In this document: in pieces, positions 25,556-33,301 of the stretch | How positions within the stretch are numbered: the stretch's first letter is position 1 | How the letters are laid out: each line of letters begins with the position of its first letter | NCBI GenBank assembly: GCA_016929715.1 | Contig: JAFGIG010000140.1 | Coordinates: forward strand, 1-43,021 | Reading direction: 5' to 3' | DNA from: Caldifarciminota bacterium | GTDB taxonomy: Bacteria; SDB-A | DNA length: 43,021 bases | The notes under the pieces: model-generated | Databases searched by the model: none | Told to the model about the DNA's origin: nothing | Seen by the model: the letters and a program-made list of their open reading frames with translations, nothing else | Position numbers and translations under genes: made by a program

Positions 25556-26469
25556 CTAAATGCCTCTATCATAAGATTTAACCCTTGATGAAGATTAATC
25601 TTCGGCTCCCACCCCAGAATATGTTTGGCTTTTCCGATGTCCGGTTTTCTTGTTTTAGGGTCATCATCGAGAGGTTTGTTAAAAACGATTTTCGATTTTG
25701 AACCTGTAGCTTCGACAATCGAATCGGCAAGCTCCTTTATGGTTATCTCTTCGGGGTTTCCTACGTTAATAGGAAGGTAATAATCCGCATCTATAAGCAT
25801 TAGGAAAGCGTCGACGACGTCATCAATATAGCAGTAGCTTCTTGTCTGGCTGCCGTCACCGTAGATGGTAATATCTTGACCCGACAGGGCGGATCTGACG
25901 AAATTGGGAATAGACCTTCCGTCATTGAGGCGCATATTCGGACCGTATGTATTAAATATTCTGACAATTCTGGTGGAAAGGCCAAATTCTCTGTGAAAAG
26001 TCATTGTCATCGATTCTGAGAACCTTTTTGAGACTTCATACACGCTTCTGGGCCAAATAGGATTGACACTGCCGCAGTATTCTTCGTTTTGCGGTGAAGT
26101 AAGAGGGTCTCCGTATATTTCCGATGTAGAAGAAAGAAAAAACAGGGCTCCATTCTTTAGAGCGTAATTTAGCGCGTTGTATGTGCCCACTGAACCGGTT
26201 AAAAGCGTTTCGACGGGGAATCTGAAATAATCAGGAGGACTCGCAGGAGATGCGAGATGAAAGACGACATCCGCTTTTTCTTCTATCTCTATAGGCTTTG
26301 TGACATCGCCTCTAATGAATTTATAGCCCTGTGATTTATTTTGTTCAATATTGCGCATATCGCCTGTCGATAAATTGTCGAGGCAGATGACTCTTTTGCC
26401 TTCTCTTAAAAGCCTTTGGGTCAGATGAGATCCTATGAATCCGGCTCCTCCTGTTATAAGATACGTCAT
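25543..26469 (-). CDS. NAD-dependent epimerase/dehydratase, UDP-glucuronate decarboxylase-like
   Basis: This is a 308-residue extended SDR: NAD-binding GGAGFIGSH at 7-15, HLASPASPPDY at 71-81, TSEIYGDP at 115-122 and catalytic YEVSK at 144-148. The ASPASPP segment, TSE triad and later NTYGPNMRLNDGR favour UDP-glucuronate decarboxylase (UDP-xylose synthase) over dTDP-glucose 4,6-dehydratase, whose triad reads TDE. Its neighbours rfbA and rfbD would suit a dehydratase, so function is open. The ATG follows directly on the stop of the DgkA fusion. Confidence 0.85.
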   Translation of the reverse strand: MTYLITGGAGFIGSHLTQRLLREGKRVICLDNLSTGDMRNIEQNKSQGYKFIRGDVTKPIEIEEKADVVFHLASPASPPDYFRFPVETLLTGSVGTYNALNYALKNGALFFLSSTSEIYGDPLTSPQNEEYCGSVNPIWPRSVYEVSKRFSESMTMTFHREFGLSTRIVRIFNTYGPNMRLNDGRSIPNFVRSALSGQDITIYGDGSQTRSYCYIDDVVDAFLMLIDADYYLPINVGNPEEITIKELADSIVEATGSKSKIVFNKPLDDDPKTRKPDIGKAKHILGWEPKINLHQGLNLMIEAFRCKN

Positions 26470-27570
26470 TCAGGCTCCTATCCGGGCATAAGGTGGTAAA
26501 TATATATAGATCATCAGATATTTAGAGATTATCCCCGCGAAAGAAACAGGGATCGAGTATCTTTTCTTGCATGAAAAAGCCACAGAATACGAAGAGGAAA
26601 TAACTGCTGAAGAAAAGGGAAAAGGAGCGGCTGACAAGCAGAATATGCCTAATAAATGAAATTTGCTTGAGTTAATACTTTCATGATTGTTTGAGTTTTT
26701 ACTGAAAGAATTCTTAAATCTCGGCCCCCACGTTGAGAGAAAAAACAAAAAAACGAATTCCCCCACAAGAGATAAAATTCCCGCAGTCAGAGGAGGTCTC
26801 AAAGACGCAATGTAGCCAGAACCAGTTGATGCGCAAGCACCTATAATGAAACTTACAAAACGCCCGTCGCTGAGAATCAGATTGAACCCGTTGATAATCC
26901 TGAAACAGACAGCGCCTGCTATAATGGAAAAAATACCCGTCATATAAACTTTATCGCTCGATTGGTTTCTCAGTAATGCTTCGATAAGTATTATTCCCCC
27001 GATTAAAAGAAAAAAGACGAATGTAACGGAAATAGAGTAAAGAGTCAGAAAAGTGACAAGAAAGACGACAGTGAAAGTGGTCTTTTCCAGATAAAAAGTG
27101 AAACTGCCGTAAGTGCGTCTGAAATAAAGGACAATGACTATGGAAAACAAAAAAGCGGCGGCAAGGAGAAAGACAAGCGGCGTTTTAAGGATGAATTCCG
27201 AGAAAATTTCTATAGAAGCCATGGCTGAGTCCGCAAGAATGAGATATGCGAAAATAATTGATGAAAAAGTAGCGCAGAGGACGGCTCCGGCGGAAATATC
27301 TTTGGCGTTTTTGACGAATTCGTTATAACCCGGAGACACGAAGTCTGAAAGAATCTCTATTGATGAATTTATCAATTCTGCCGTGATGACCATGGTGGCT
27401 ATGGCGAGGAGAGCGAGGGAATTTTTGAGTCCTGCTCCTCCGAATATGATCGAGTAGAGAGCGAGGAAAAAAATAAAAATATGAAGATGTATGTGTTTTT
27501 GTGTTTTGAGCGCGAGTTTTATGCCTCTAAGGGCGTTGAAAAAAGATTTGCCGATTTGGGTATCTGCCAT
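26470..27570 (-). CDS. DgkA-type lipid kinase fused to a polytopic membrane domain
   Basis: Residues 1-115 match the small DgkA/undecaprenol kinase family: SFFNALRGIKLALKTQKHIHLH, then the active-site region ITAELINSSIEILSD (Glu65, Asn68, Glu72) and VKNAKDISAGAVL. The enzyme phosphorylates diacylglycerol or undecaprenol in the inner membrane. Usual length is about 120; this one continues to 366 with some seven more hydrophobic segments and no family I can name. There is no PAP2 phosphatase motif. The last part (APFPFSSAV onward) is only faintly like SNARE-associated/DedA proteins. It overlaps mglA by one base (TAATG). Confidence 0.75.
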   Translation of the reverse strand: MADTQIGKSFFNALRGIKLALKTQKHIHLHIFIFFLALYSIIFGGAGLKNSLALLAIATMVITAELINSSIEILSDFVSPGYNEFVKNAKDISAGAVLCATFSSIIFAYLILADSAMASIEIFSEFILKTPLVFLLAAAFLFSIVIVLYFRRTYGSFTFYLEKTTFTVVFLVTFLTLYSISVTFVFFLLIGGIILIEALLRNQSSDKVYMTGIFSIIAGAVCFRIINGFNLILSDGRFVSFIIGACASTGSGYIASLRPPLTAGILSLVGEFVFLFFLSTWGPRFKNSFSKNSNNHESINSSKFHLLGIFCLSAAPFPFSSAVISSSYSVAFSCKKRYSIPVSFAGIISKYLMIYIYLPPYARIGA

Positions 27571-28151
27571 TACTGGGACAGCTTTTTGAGAACTAGCTTG
27601 GAGATTTCCTTCAACGTGGAAAAAACACCGATGCCTTCGCTTGCCACAGCTTCAAAAGAAGGGACTTTCAAAGGGTTGAGGAGTTTTTCCAGCTGGTTCA
27701 TAGGGGCTATGTTGGGGAGATCGCGTTTATTGTATTGAATCACGAAGGGAGTCTCTCCGAGTTTCAAATTATACTCTTTAAGATTCTCAATAAGATTTCT
27801 TATGCTTTCAATATTGTCTTCAAGTCTTTCAATCTGTGAGTCTGCAACGAATATCACTCCGTCAACACCCCTTAAGATTAATTTCCTTGAAGCGTTGTAA
27901 TAGACCTGCCCCGGAACAGTATAGAGGTGGAAACGAGTCTTAAAACCCCTTATCGTGCCGAGGTCCACGGGAACGAAGTCGAAAAACAAAGTTCTGTCCA
28001 TGTCCGTGGCTAAAGAAATCAATTCTCCTCTATGGCTCGGGTTTACTTTTTCGTAGATTTTTTTAAGGTTGGTTGTCTTTCCGCCGAGTCCCGGCCCGTA
28101 ATAGACGATTTTACAGTTTATCTCTCTTGAGGCGTAATTAATTACAGACAA
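27570..28151 (-). CDS. mglA: MglA-type small Ras-like GTPase
   Basis: This 193-residue GTPase is of the MglA family, which sets the front-rear axis in Myxococcus and occurs widely in bacteria. The P-loop GPGLGGKT is at 19-26. TVPGQ at 78-82 replaces the DTAGQ of Ras, as usual in MglA, and NKRD at 141-144 reads guanine. The start is TTG at 28151 with AGGAG some six bases upstream; the nearby ATG is out of frame. Its presumed regulator MglB is encoded just upstream, so the two form a GTPase/activator pair. Confidence 0.94.
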   Translation of the reverse strand: MSVINYASREINCKIVYYGPGLGGKTTNLKKIYEKVNPSHRGELISLATDMDRTLFFDFVPVDLGTIRGFKTRFHLYTVPGQVYYNASRKLILRGVDGVIFVADSQIERLEDNIESIRNLIENLKEYNLKLGETPFVIQYNKRDLPNIAPMNQLEKLLNPLKVPSFEAVASEGIGVFSTLKEISKLVLKKLSQ

Positions 28152-28159
28152 ATCATCTC

Positions 28160-28654
28160 CTAATGTAAATCTTCAAAGAAATCTTCAAGAAAGTTGTCTA
28201 TTTCGACATCTTCTGTCGGGAAAGCAGCGGTTTTGTCTTCTTCAATTTTCTTTGTAATTTTTATAAATATTTCCGAAAGATTTTCTTTTGTTCGCAGGGC
28301 TTCTACTTTGACCCTGCCCAACGGAGTATGAGATTTAAATATTATGGCAAGTATGAATTTATCCTCTATAATCTGGATAAATATATTGTTTTCCATACCC
28401 TGATGGTGCAAAGTTGCGAATGCGTTTTCGCCTATCAAGCCAGCGAGGTGGCTTGTGGCGGCATAATCGGCTGCTACGAGAGAAGAAAACGCAAGTATAT
28501 CTATATTCTCTGTTTCTCCGCAGGATACAATGGGCTGTCCAGATCTGTCAATGAGAACCACTACGCGGGCGTCAATTGTTTTCTGAAACGTCGAAGTGAT
28601 ATTTTTCAATACCCAGAAATCTTCTTCTAATATATCTATGTGTTCATAAGACAT
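28160..28654 (-). CDS. mglB: Roadblock/LC7 protein, MglB-like
   Basis: This 164-residue protein has a roadblock fold (about 10-125): [17 protein letters not shown], then [12 protein letters not shown] and a strand-rich second half. Roadblock proteins next to MglA act as its GTPase activator. The C-terminal 30 residues are acidic and probably disordered. No ribosome site is visible; a candidate promoter overlaps the recR stop codon upstream. mglA follows after eight bases. Confidence 0.88.
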   Translation of the reverse strand: MSYEHIDILEEDFWVLKNITSTFQKTIDARVVVLIDRSGQPIVSCGETENIDILAFSSLVAADYAATSHLAGLIGENAFATLHHQGMENNIFIQIIEDKFILAIIFKSHTPLGRVKVEALRTKENLSEIFIKITKKIEEDKTAAFPTEDVEIDNFLEDFFEDLH

Positions 28655-28688
28655 AATTTTGCCGTTTGCATGGAGTTACGAGTATTTG

Positions 28689-28714
28689 TTATATGATATG
28701 GCACTATTAGTCAA
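28689..28714 (-). promoter_or_regulatory. Candidate promoter of the mglB operon
   Basis: TTGACT (28709-28714) covers the recR stop codon; TATAAC (28689-28694) follows after a 14-15 base spacer, which is short. The leader to mglB would be about 28 bases. It would allow mglBA and the sugar genes to be transcribed apart from dnaX-ebfC-recR. Confidence 0.3.
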
Positions 28715-29321
28715 CCTGTTTTTTGATTTGGATTCTTCCTTCGAGAGAGAGCCTTATGGTCTCGAGGTCCAGAAGGTCAATATCTCCCCCGACAGGAATT
28801 CCCCTTCCGAGTCTTGTAACTGTAACTCTGAAATCGGACATCAAATCCGCCAGATAAAGCGCTGTCGTATTGCCTTCTGGAGATGGGTTAGTCGCGATTA
28901 TAACTTCCCGGACGTCTCCGGATCCCACTCTTTCAAGGAGCTTTCCGATGCTTAATTTTTCCGGACCTATTCCGTCAAGAGGAGAAAGAGCACCGCCGAG
29001 GACATGATAAAGGCCGTTATAAAAATTTGTGCTTTCGAGAATTATCTGGTCTATAAAATTCTCCACTACGCAAATTACCGTTTTATCTCTTGAAGGATCT
29101 TTGCAGATGTGACATTCATCTCTGTCGGAGATTGATCCGCAACTGAGGCAAAAATATGTTTTTTCGTGAAGGGTTTTCAGGGATTCCGCAAGCTTAAAAG
29201 CAGTCTGCGGACCTTTTTCGAGCAGATGAAAAACGATGCGCCTCGAACTTTTTTTTCCAAGTCCCGGGAAAGAAGCGAGTATTTCAATCATCTCCTCTAT
29301 ATGTTTTGGTATTGATGGCAA
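28707..29321 (-). CDS. recR: Recombination mediator protein RecR
   Basis: RecR works with RecO to load RecA at gaps. The 204-residue protein has a helix-hairpin-helix FPGLGKKSSRRIVFHLL at 18-34, a four-cysteine zinc site (C58, C61, C70, C73) and a Toprim domain (about 80-175) including LGGALSPLDGIGPE. The TTG start follows the ebfC stop with no gap. dnaX-ebfC-recR is a common bacterial gene order. Confidence 0.96.
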   Translation of the reverse strand: MPSIPKHIEEMIEILASFPGLGKKSSRRIVFHLLEKGPQTAFKLAESLKTLHEKTYFCLSCGSISDRDECHICKDPSRDKTVICVVENFIDQIILESTNFYNGLYHVLGGALSPLDGIGPEKLSIGKLLERVGSGDVREVIIATNPSPEGNTTALYLADLMSDFRVTVTRLGRGIPVGGDIDLLDLETIRLSLEGRIQIKKQVD

Positions 29322-29636
29322 TTAAGCGTAGTCCCCCGGAATATCAAAAGGCCCTGTTACGTTTTTCATTTTTTCCTGCGCGGCAATTTTCGCCTTTTTC
29401 TGCGCGGCGCAAAAAGCCGCTACGATAAGATCCTCGAGCATCCCGGCGTTGTTCGGGTCTATTATTTCTTTCTCAATTTTCAAGGAAACAGGAGTAAAAG
29501 CGCCGTCGAGAATTGCCTTGACCATGCCTCCGCCTGCTTCACCTTCAAATCTTTCTTGAGACAGTTCTTTTTGTATTTTGTCTATTTCAGACTGCATTTT
29601 CTTCGCCTGTTCTACTAATTTCTTAAAATTCTGCAT
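29322..29636 (-). CDS. ebfC: YbaB/EbfC nucleoid-associated protein
   Basis: This 104-residue DNA-binding protein is of the YbaB family: helical N-terminus (MQNFKKLVEQAKKMQSEI), the conserved GEAGGGMVKAILDG near 32-45, and a C-terminal helix. It forms a dimer that binds DNA broadly; its exact role is unclear. It lies 11 bases after dnaX and directly before recR, its classical place. AAAGAG is the ribosome site. Confidence 0.95.
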   Translation of the reverse strand: MQNFKKLVEQAKKMQSEIDKIQKELSQERFEGEAGGGMVKAILDGAFTPVSLKIEKEIIDPNNAGMLEDLIVAAFCAAQKKAKIAAQEKMKNVTGPFDIPGDYA

Positions 29637-29647
29637 GTATTGCTCTT

Positions 29648-31078
29648 TCAGTTGATTTCAATAACTTCTCCTCCGAAAAGGTTTTTAATTTTTTTAACAT
29701 TCTCGTCATTATCCGCTTCATTTTCGGCGGGACCTTGTAAAAAAACAATTTTCAAATCCCTTTTCCAGATTTTGAGGGAGGCTTTTTGAATTACTGATGA
29801 ATTGCCCTTGTTTTGAAGCAATTTGACAAAACCGGGATTGGGAAGCGTAATGACAAGGGATTCGTTTTTAACTTCAGCTGTAGAATTAACAAGGTAATGA
29901 TATACAACCTTATTTTCATTTTCAATCTCTTTGAGCATTTGGGAATACTGTTGATCGGGATTTTTAACCGCAGGTTCAGCCTCTTTGAAACTATCTCCGT
30001 GATTGATGTTTTCATATTTTAGAATAAGGTCCTTGACTGATTTCGTATCGACCATTCGAGCTATTCTCGCGAGGAGAATTTCAAGGCGTATTTTAGGAGA
30101 CAACTTTGAATTGACATCGAGAAAAGACGACAAAAGTTCAAGAGCCCTCAAGGTTCTGTCGATGCCAAGTCTGTTGGAAGGGGTGTCATCGGAAGTTTTT
30201 TTCAGTGAATCGTATAGAGCAAGGGCAAGCGAATGAGCTATATCGTTCGGTTGATAACCTTCTCTGATTATGCTGTCGCAAATGAGAAGAACTTCTTTCG
30301 CTTCGTGATCGGATAGCGCTTTAATGATGTCTTTTATACTATTTATGCTGACTTCTCCTAGTATTTCACGCGCTTTCTTTTCGTCGATATCCGAATAAAC
30401 TGAAATTTGTTCAAGAAGGCTCAGAGAGTCCCTTACAGATCCCTGCGCTTTTCGGACAATGACATTTAAGGCCTCTTCAGAAATATTTATATTTTCTTTT
30501 TCAGAGACAATTTTCAAATAGTCGAAAACAGCCGTGTCTCCAACTAACTTGAAGTCGAATCTTTGACATCTCGATATTATTGTCTGCGGAACTTTTTCAG
30601 GTTCCGTGGTAGCGAAAATAAATCTTGTATTAGGCGGAGGTTCCTCGAGAGTCTTGAGGAGAGCATTGAAAGCTTCTTTTGTGAGCATATGAACTTCGTC
30701 TATTATGTAAATTCTTTCTCGGGAAACAGGCGTATAGAGGAGATTTTCCCTTATTGACCTGATATCGTCGACTCCTCTGTTTGAAGCTCCGTCAATTTCT
30801 ATTACGTCTTGGAAACGGGATTCAGATATAGCTTTGCATGAAGAGCATTCGCAGCATGGTTTGGAAGAAATTCCCTTTTCGCAATTTATCGCTTTAGAGA
30901 GGACTCTCGCCGCCGTTGTCTTGCCGACGCCTCTGGGGCCTGAGAAAAGGTATGCCTGTGCAATTTTACCCTTTTCGAGCGCGTTCTTTATGGTTTCTAC
31001 TACGTGTTTTTGTCCGATGAGGCCGTCGAAGTCTTCCGGTCTCAGTTTCCGGGCGAGAATCAGGTAGTCTTCTTTCAT
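29648..31078 (-). CDS. dnaX: DNA polymerase III subunit gamma/tau
   Basis: DnaX is the clamp-loader ATPase. The 476-residue protein has the P-loop GPRGVGKT at 47-54, a zinc module with C66-x8-C75-x2-C78-x2-C81, the DEVH Walker B at 127-130 and FIFATTEP sensor 1. Regions beyond about 360 are diverged, and the length is that of a short tau or gamma form. The start at 31078 is only about 15 bases from the predicted 3' end of the SRP RNA, with CAGGA as ribosome site, so the RNA and message probably share a transcript. Confidence 0.95.
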   Translation of the reverse strand: MKEDYLILARKLRPEDFDGLIGQKHVVETIKNALEKGKIAQAYLFSGPRGVGKTTAARVLSKAINCEKGISSKPCCECSSCKAISESRFQDVIEIDGASNRGVDDIRSIRENLLYTPVSRERIYIIDEVHMLTKEAFNALLKTLEEPPPNTRFIFATTEPEKVPQTIISRCQRFDFKLVGDTAVFDYLKIVSEKENINISEEALNVIVRKAQGSVRDSLSLLEQISVYSDIDEKKAREILGEVSINSIKDIIKALSDHEAKEVLLICDSIIREGYQPNDIAHSLALALYDSLKKTSDDTPSNRLGIDRTLRALELLSSFLDVNSKLSPKIRLEILLARIARMVDTKSVKDLILKYENINHGDSFKEAEPAVKNPDQQYSQMLKEIENENKVVYHYLVNSTAEVKNESLVITLPNPGFVKLLQNKGNSSVIQKASLKIWKRDLKIVFLQGPAENEADNDENVKKIKNLFGGEVIEIN

Positions 31079-31093
31079 TTTCCTGCCATTTCT

Positions 31094-31196
31094 AAGCGGT
31101 CAGCTTGGCTTTCGACAGGAGTGCTCTGGATACCGTTGCTGCCTCCCGGCCCTGGCGGAGTTCTCCGGCACATCCTACGAAAGGGCCGACCGCTTT
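31094..31196 (-). ncRNA. ffs: Signal recognition particle RNA, small bacterial type
   Basis: A 103-base RNA with closing helix AAGCGGTC/GACCGCTT and an inner helix CCCTTTCG/CGAAAG. The tip matches the universal SRP domain IV: CGCCAGGGCC, tetraloop GGGA, then GGCAGCAACGG. The usual tetraloop is GGAA. There is no Alu domain. With Ffh and FtsY (not in view) it targets membrane proteins. It lies between tRNA-Ala and dnaX, the same strand and neighbourhood as in Bacillus. Ends are set by the closing helix, to within a few bases. Confidence 0.88.
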
Positions 31197-31223
31197 TTAA
31201 AACATCTGATCTAAAATTGAAAA

Positions 31224-31296
31224 TGGAGCAGAGCGGATTCGAACCGCCGGCCTCCTCCGTGCGAGGGAGGCGCTCTTCCATCTGAGCTACTGCCCC
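31224..31296 (-). tRNA. tRNA-Ala (anticodon CGC)
   Basis: A 73-base tRNA: acceptor GGGGCAG/CTGCTCC with the G3-U70 pair that marks tRNA-Ala, D-stem GCTC/GAGC, anticodon stem CCTCC/GGAGG around CTCGCAC (anticodon CGC, for GCG codons), and T-loop TTCGAAT. The CCA end is not encoded. It begins eight bases after the stop of the secreted protein gene and is followed after 27 bases by the SRP RNA. Confidence 0.96.
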
Positions 31297-31304
31297 TTTC
31301 GATT

Positions 31305-32726
31305 TCATTCCATTGTTACTATTATGTAGTATCTGCAGTCAGTAAAAAAACCGTCGTAGTCAGTATACGGATAAACTTTTACATATATTTTTTGACCTCT
31401 GTCAAGCTCGATTCTGCAGGTTTCATTTGTAGGATCGCCGTTGTTGTCTATGTCGGATGAAGTGATTACCTCGCCCGAAGCGTCTTCAATTTGGATTACG
31501 AGGTCGCCTTCGCCGGTTGTTCCCTGTGTTTCGATAGTGTATGTCGCTTTCCTGTCGGCAGTGAATACGAAATAATCCATGAAATCGAATTCGTTAAATG
31601 ACAGCTCATTATTTGATCGGGTGCCCAGGCTTAGAGGATTCGAGTTGGCTCTTGAGGCATCTCTGTCGGGATGGTGAACCACTTCAATGTTGAAATCGGC
31701 GTATTGCCTTGAGTTTGGATTGTTTGCAACCACAATAAAATACTTTCCGCCAGGGAGCACAAGTCTTTCCTTGCCAAGAATTCCGTCAAGATCATTGTCC
31801 GATTGGAGAATAGAGTCGCCTGAAAAAGCTAACAAAACGAGATCGGCATCTTCCGATATGAGATCGACAACTGATATGCCTTCCGTGGGCAGTGAAAGCG
31901 AGTAGATGTATGCCAAAACATTTTTTTCAGGGTCTAAAGACGCTTCGTCAAAAGCTCTGTTGGAAGAGAGGACAAGATTGTCGTCTTCGGAAAGAATCTC
32001 ATAGTAAATGTTGAAAAAAATGTCTTCTGTGTCTGATAACGCATAAGGTTTGACAATTATCAGTGGTTTTTCTTCTGACGAGTAATACAAAATCTCCTCG
32101 ATTCCGGAATTGCCCTCCAGGTCATAGTCCGATTGAAGAAGATACGAAAACGGGTTGGAGGGTAAATAAAGTTCGAGTATGATGTCACCGCTGGCTTCAG
32201 CCCTTGCGTATATCAGATTTTTAGTCAGATCGATATCCTGAGGTTCAAAAACCGCGATAGGCTGAGTTTGATTGAGATAGCCTGATATGTTTTCAAGGTC
32301 GCCAATAGTTCTTTCCAAGACGTTTATGGGAGATGTGATTCCAATGAGTTCATCTGTAGCGTAAAACCATGAAAGAACACTGAATTCCTTTGTTTCCGGG
32401 AGCGCTGAGTATGGGTTGGCAATAATATAGTATTTTCCGGGAGAAGGGATCATGAAAACAGCCTGTTCGGCTCCGGTGTTGCCGCCGGCGTCGATGTCAA
32501 CTACTGAAGGGGACATCTCTAGGAAAAGAGTATTCGGTCCTCTTCCAGACAACGTTAAGTCCGTATTGAAATCAGAAGATTTTATCACTACTGAAAGGTA
32601 GCCACTGCTATTGGCTTCAAAATAAAAATAAACCGGTTTGTCCTCAATAAAATAATCTGCTGTTCTGCCTACTGGAAGCTGGTTCATTGTTAATGAGATT
32701 AACGCGGAAAAAAGAATAAAAAACAT
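31305..32726 (-). CDS. Secreted protein with four PPC-like beta modules
   Basis: A 473-residue exported protein with a short signal peptide (about 1-16). The mature part is four beta modules of 110-123 residues, resembling bacterial pre-peptidase C-terminal (PPC) domains. Each ends with a D-x-D motif (D77/D79, D200/D202, D310/D312, D425/D427) in a frame like SDYDLEGNSG or SDNDLDGILG, then a strand such as GKYYIIANPY or GGKYFIVVANN. The aspartates may bind calcium. There is no catalytic domain or sorting tail I can recognise. AAAGGAGG precedes the start. The call rests on internal repetition and overall pattern. Confidence 0.72.
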   Translation of the reverse strand: MFFILFSALISLTMNQLPVGRTADYFIEDKPVYFYFEANSSGYLSVVIKSSDFNTDLTLSGRGPNTLFLEMSPSVVDIDAGGNTGAEQAVFMIPSPGKYYIIANPYSALPETKEFSVLSWFYATDELIGITSPINVLERTIGDLENISGYLNQTQPIAVFEPQDIDLTKNLIYARAEASGDIILELYLPSNPFSYLLQSDYDLEGNSGIEEILYYSSEEKPLIIVKPYALSDTEDIFFNIYYEILSEDDNLVLSSNRAFDEASLDPEKNVLAYIYSLSLPTEGISVVDLISEDADLVLLAFSGDSILQSDNDLDGILGKERLVLPGGKYFIVVANNPNSRQYADFNIEVVHHPDRDASRANSNPLSLGTRSNNELSFNEFDFMDYFVFTADRKATYTIETQGTTGEGDLVIQIEDASGEVITSSDIDNNGDPTNETCRIELDRGQKIYVKVYPYTDYDGFFTDCRYYIIVTME

Positions 32727-32772
32727 CTAATCCTCCTTTGTTTTTTTTTTCAGAAACAGTGTTATTTTACAA

Positions 32773-32784
32773 CCGCATATGCGG
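32773..32784. repeat. Perfect 12-base palindrome upstream of the secreted protein gene
   Basis: CCGCATATGCGG is a perfect inverted repeat in the 76-base gap between the COG1839 gene and the secreted protein gene. On the minus strand it lies between a weak -35 and a TAAAAT -10-like box, so it could be an operator. No T-run follows, so it is not a standard terminator. Confidence 0.4.
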
Positions 32785-32802
32785 GAAATACAGTCCTTTA
32801 GT

Positions 32803-33291
32803 CTAAAAAGTGAGTTTGTATCCTATTTTTCTGAGGAATTCAAATCTTTTCTTTCTTTGGGTTTCGTCTTCCAACCCCATGGGCGAAAAACCGTCTACGA
32901 CACCCAGAAGGGCTTTTCCCTGATCCGTAGTGGCGACAATTACCTGCAAGGGATTCGCAGTAGCGCAATAGATGCAAGAAACCTCGGAGAGATTTTTAAG
33001 CGAATTTATAAAATTTATCGGATAAGCGTCCTTGACAAAGAGTATAAAAGTGTGCCCTGCGGCGATTTTTAAGGCGTTTTTCCGTGATAATTCCAATAAT
33101 TCATCGTCGTTGCCCTCTGATCTGATGAGAGCGGGACCGGAAGCCTCGCAGAATGAAAGGCCGTATTTTATCGAAGGGGTAGATTTCATGAGAGCATCGG
33201 CTATATCTTCCGGCGTCATTATAAAGTGAGCTGAACCGATAACGAGATTATATCCTTTTTCATTATCAACCTTGATTGCTGATATCTCCAT
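32803..33291 (-). CDS. COG1839 / adenosine-specific kinase family protein
   Basis: This 162-residue protein matches the small PF04008 family, called adenosine-specific kinase after an archaeal structure that binds adenosine or AMP; real activity is uncertain. Conserved stretches are GSAHFIMTPEDIADALM, YGLSFCEASGPALIR, GHTFILFVKDAYPIN and the CATANPLQVIVA strand followed by LLGVVDGFSP. It has no known nucleotide kinase motif. It lies 10 bases after recN. The family is more usual in archaea and thermophilic or anaerobic bacteria. Confidence 0.85.
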   Translation of the reverse strand: MEISAIKVDNEKGYNLVIGSAHFIMTPEDIADALMKSTPSIKYGLSFCEASGPALIRSEGNDDELLELSRKNALKIAAGHTFILFVKDAYPINFINSLKNLSEVSCIYCATANPLQVIVATTDQGKALLGVVDGFSPMGLEDETQRKKRFEFLRKIGYKLTF

Positions 33292-33301
33292 AATAAACTC
33301 C

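Noticed and set aside
25543-26469. Calling the epimerase RmlB (dTDP-glucose 4,6-dehydratase)
   Set aside because: The triad reads TSE, not TDE, and the ASPASPP segment is typical of UDP-glucuronate decarboxylase.
26470-27200. PAP2 phosphatase as the fused domain of the DgkA protein
   Set aside because: None of the PAP2 signature blocks (K-x6-RP, PSGH, SR-x5-H) is present.
29648-30100. Programmed frameshift in dnaX
   Set aside because: A-rich runs occur throughout the window; I could not find a slippery site with a following stop and hairpin at the right place.
31075-31308. Open frame of 77 codons on the minus strand
   Set aside because: It runs across tRNA-Ala and the SRP RNA; its peptide is the well-known false translation of tRNA sequence.
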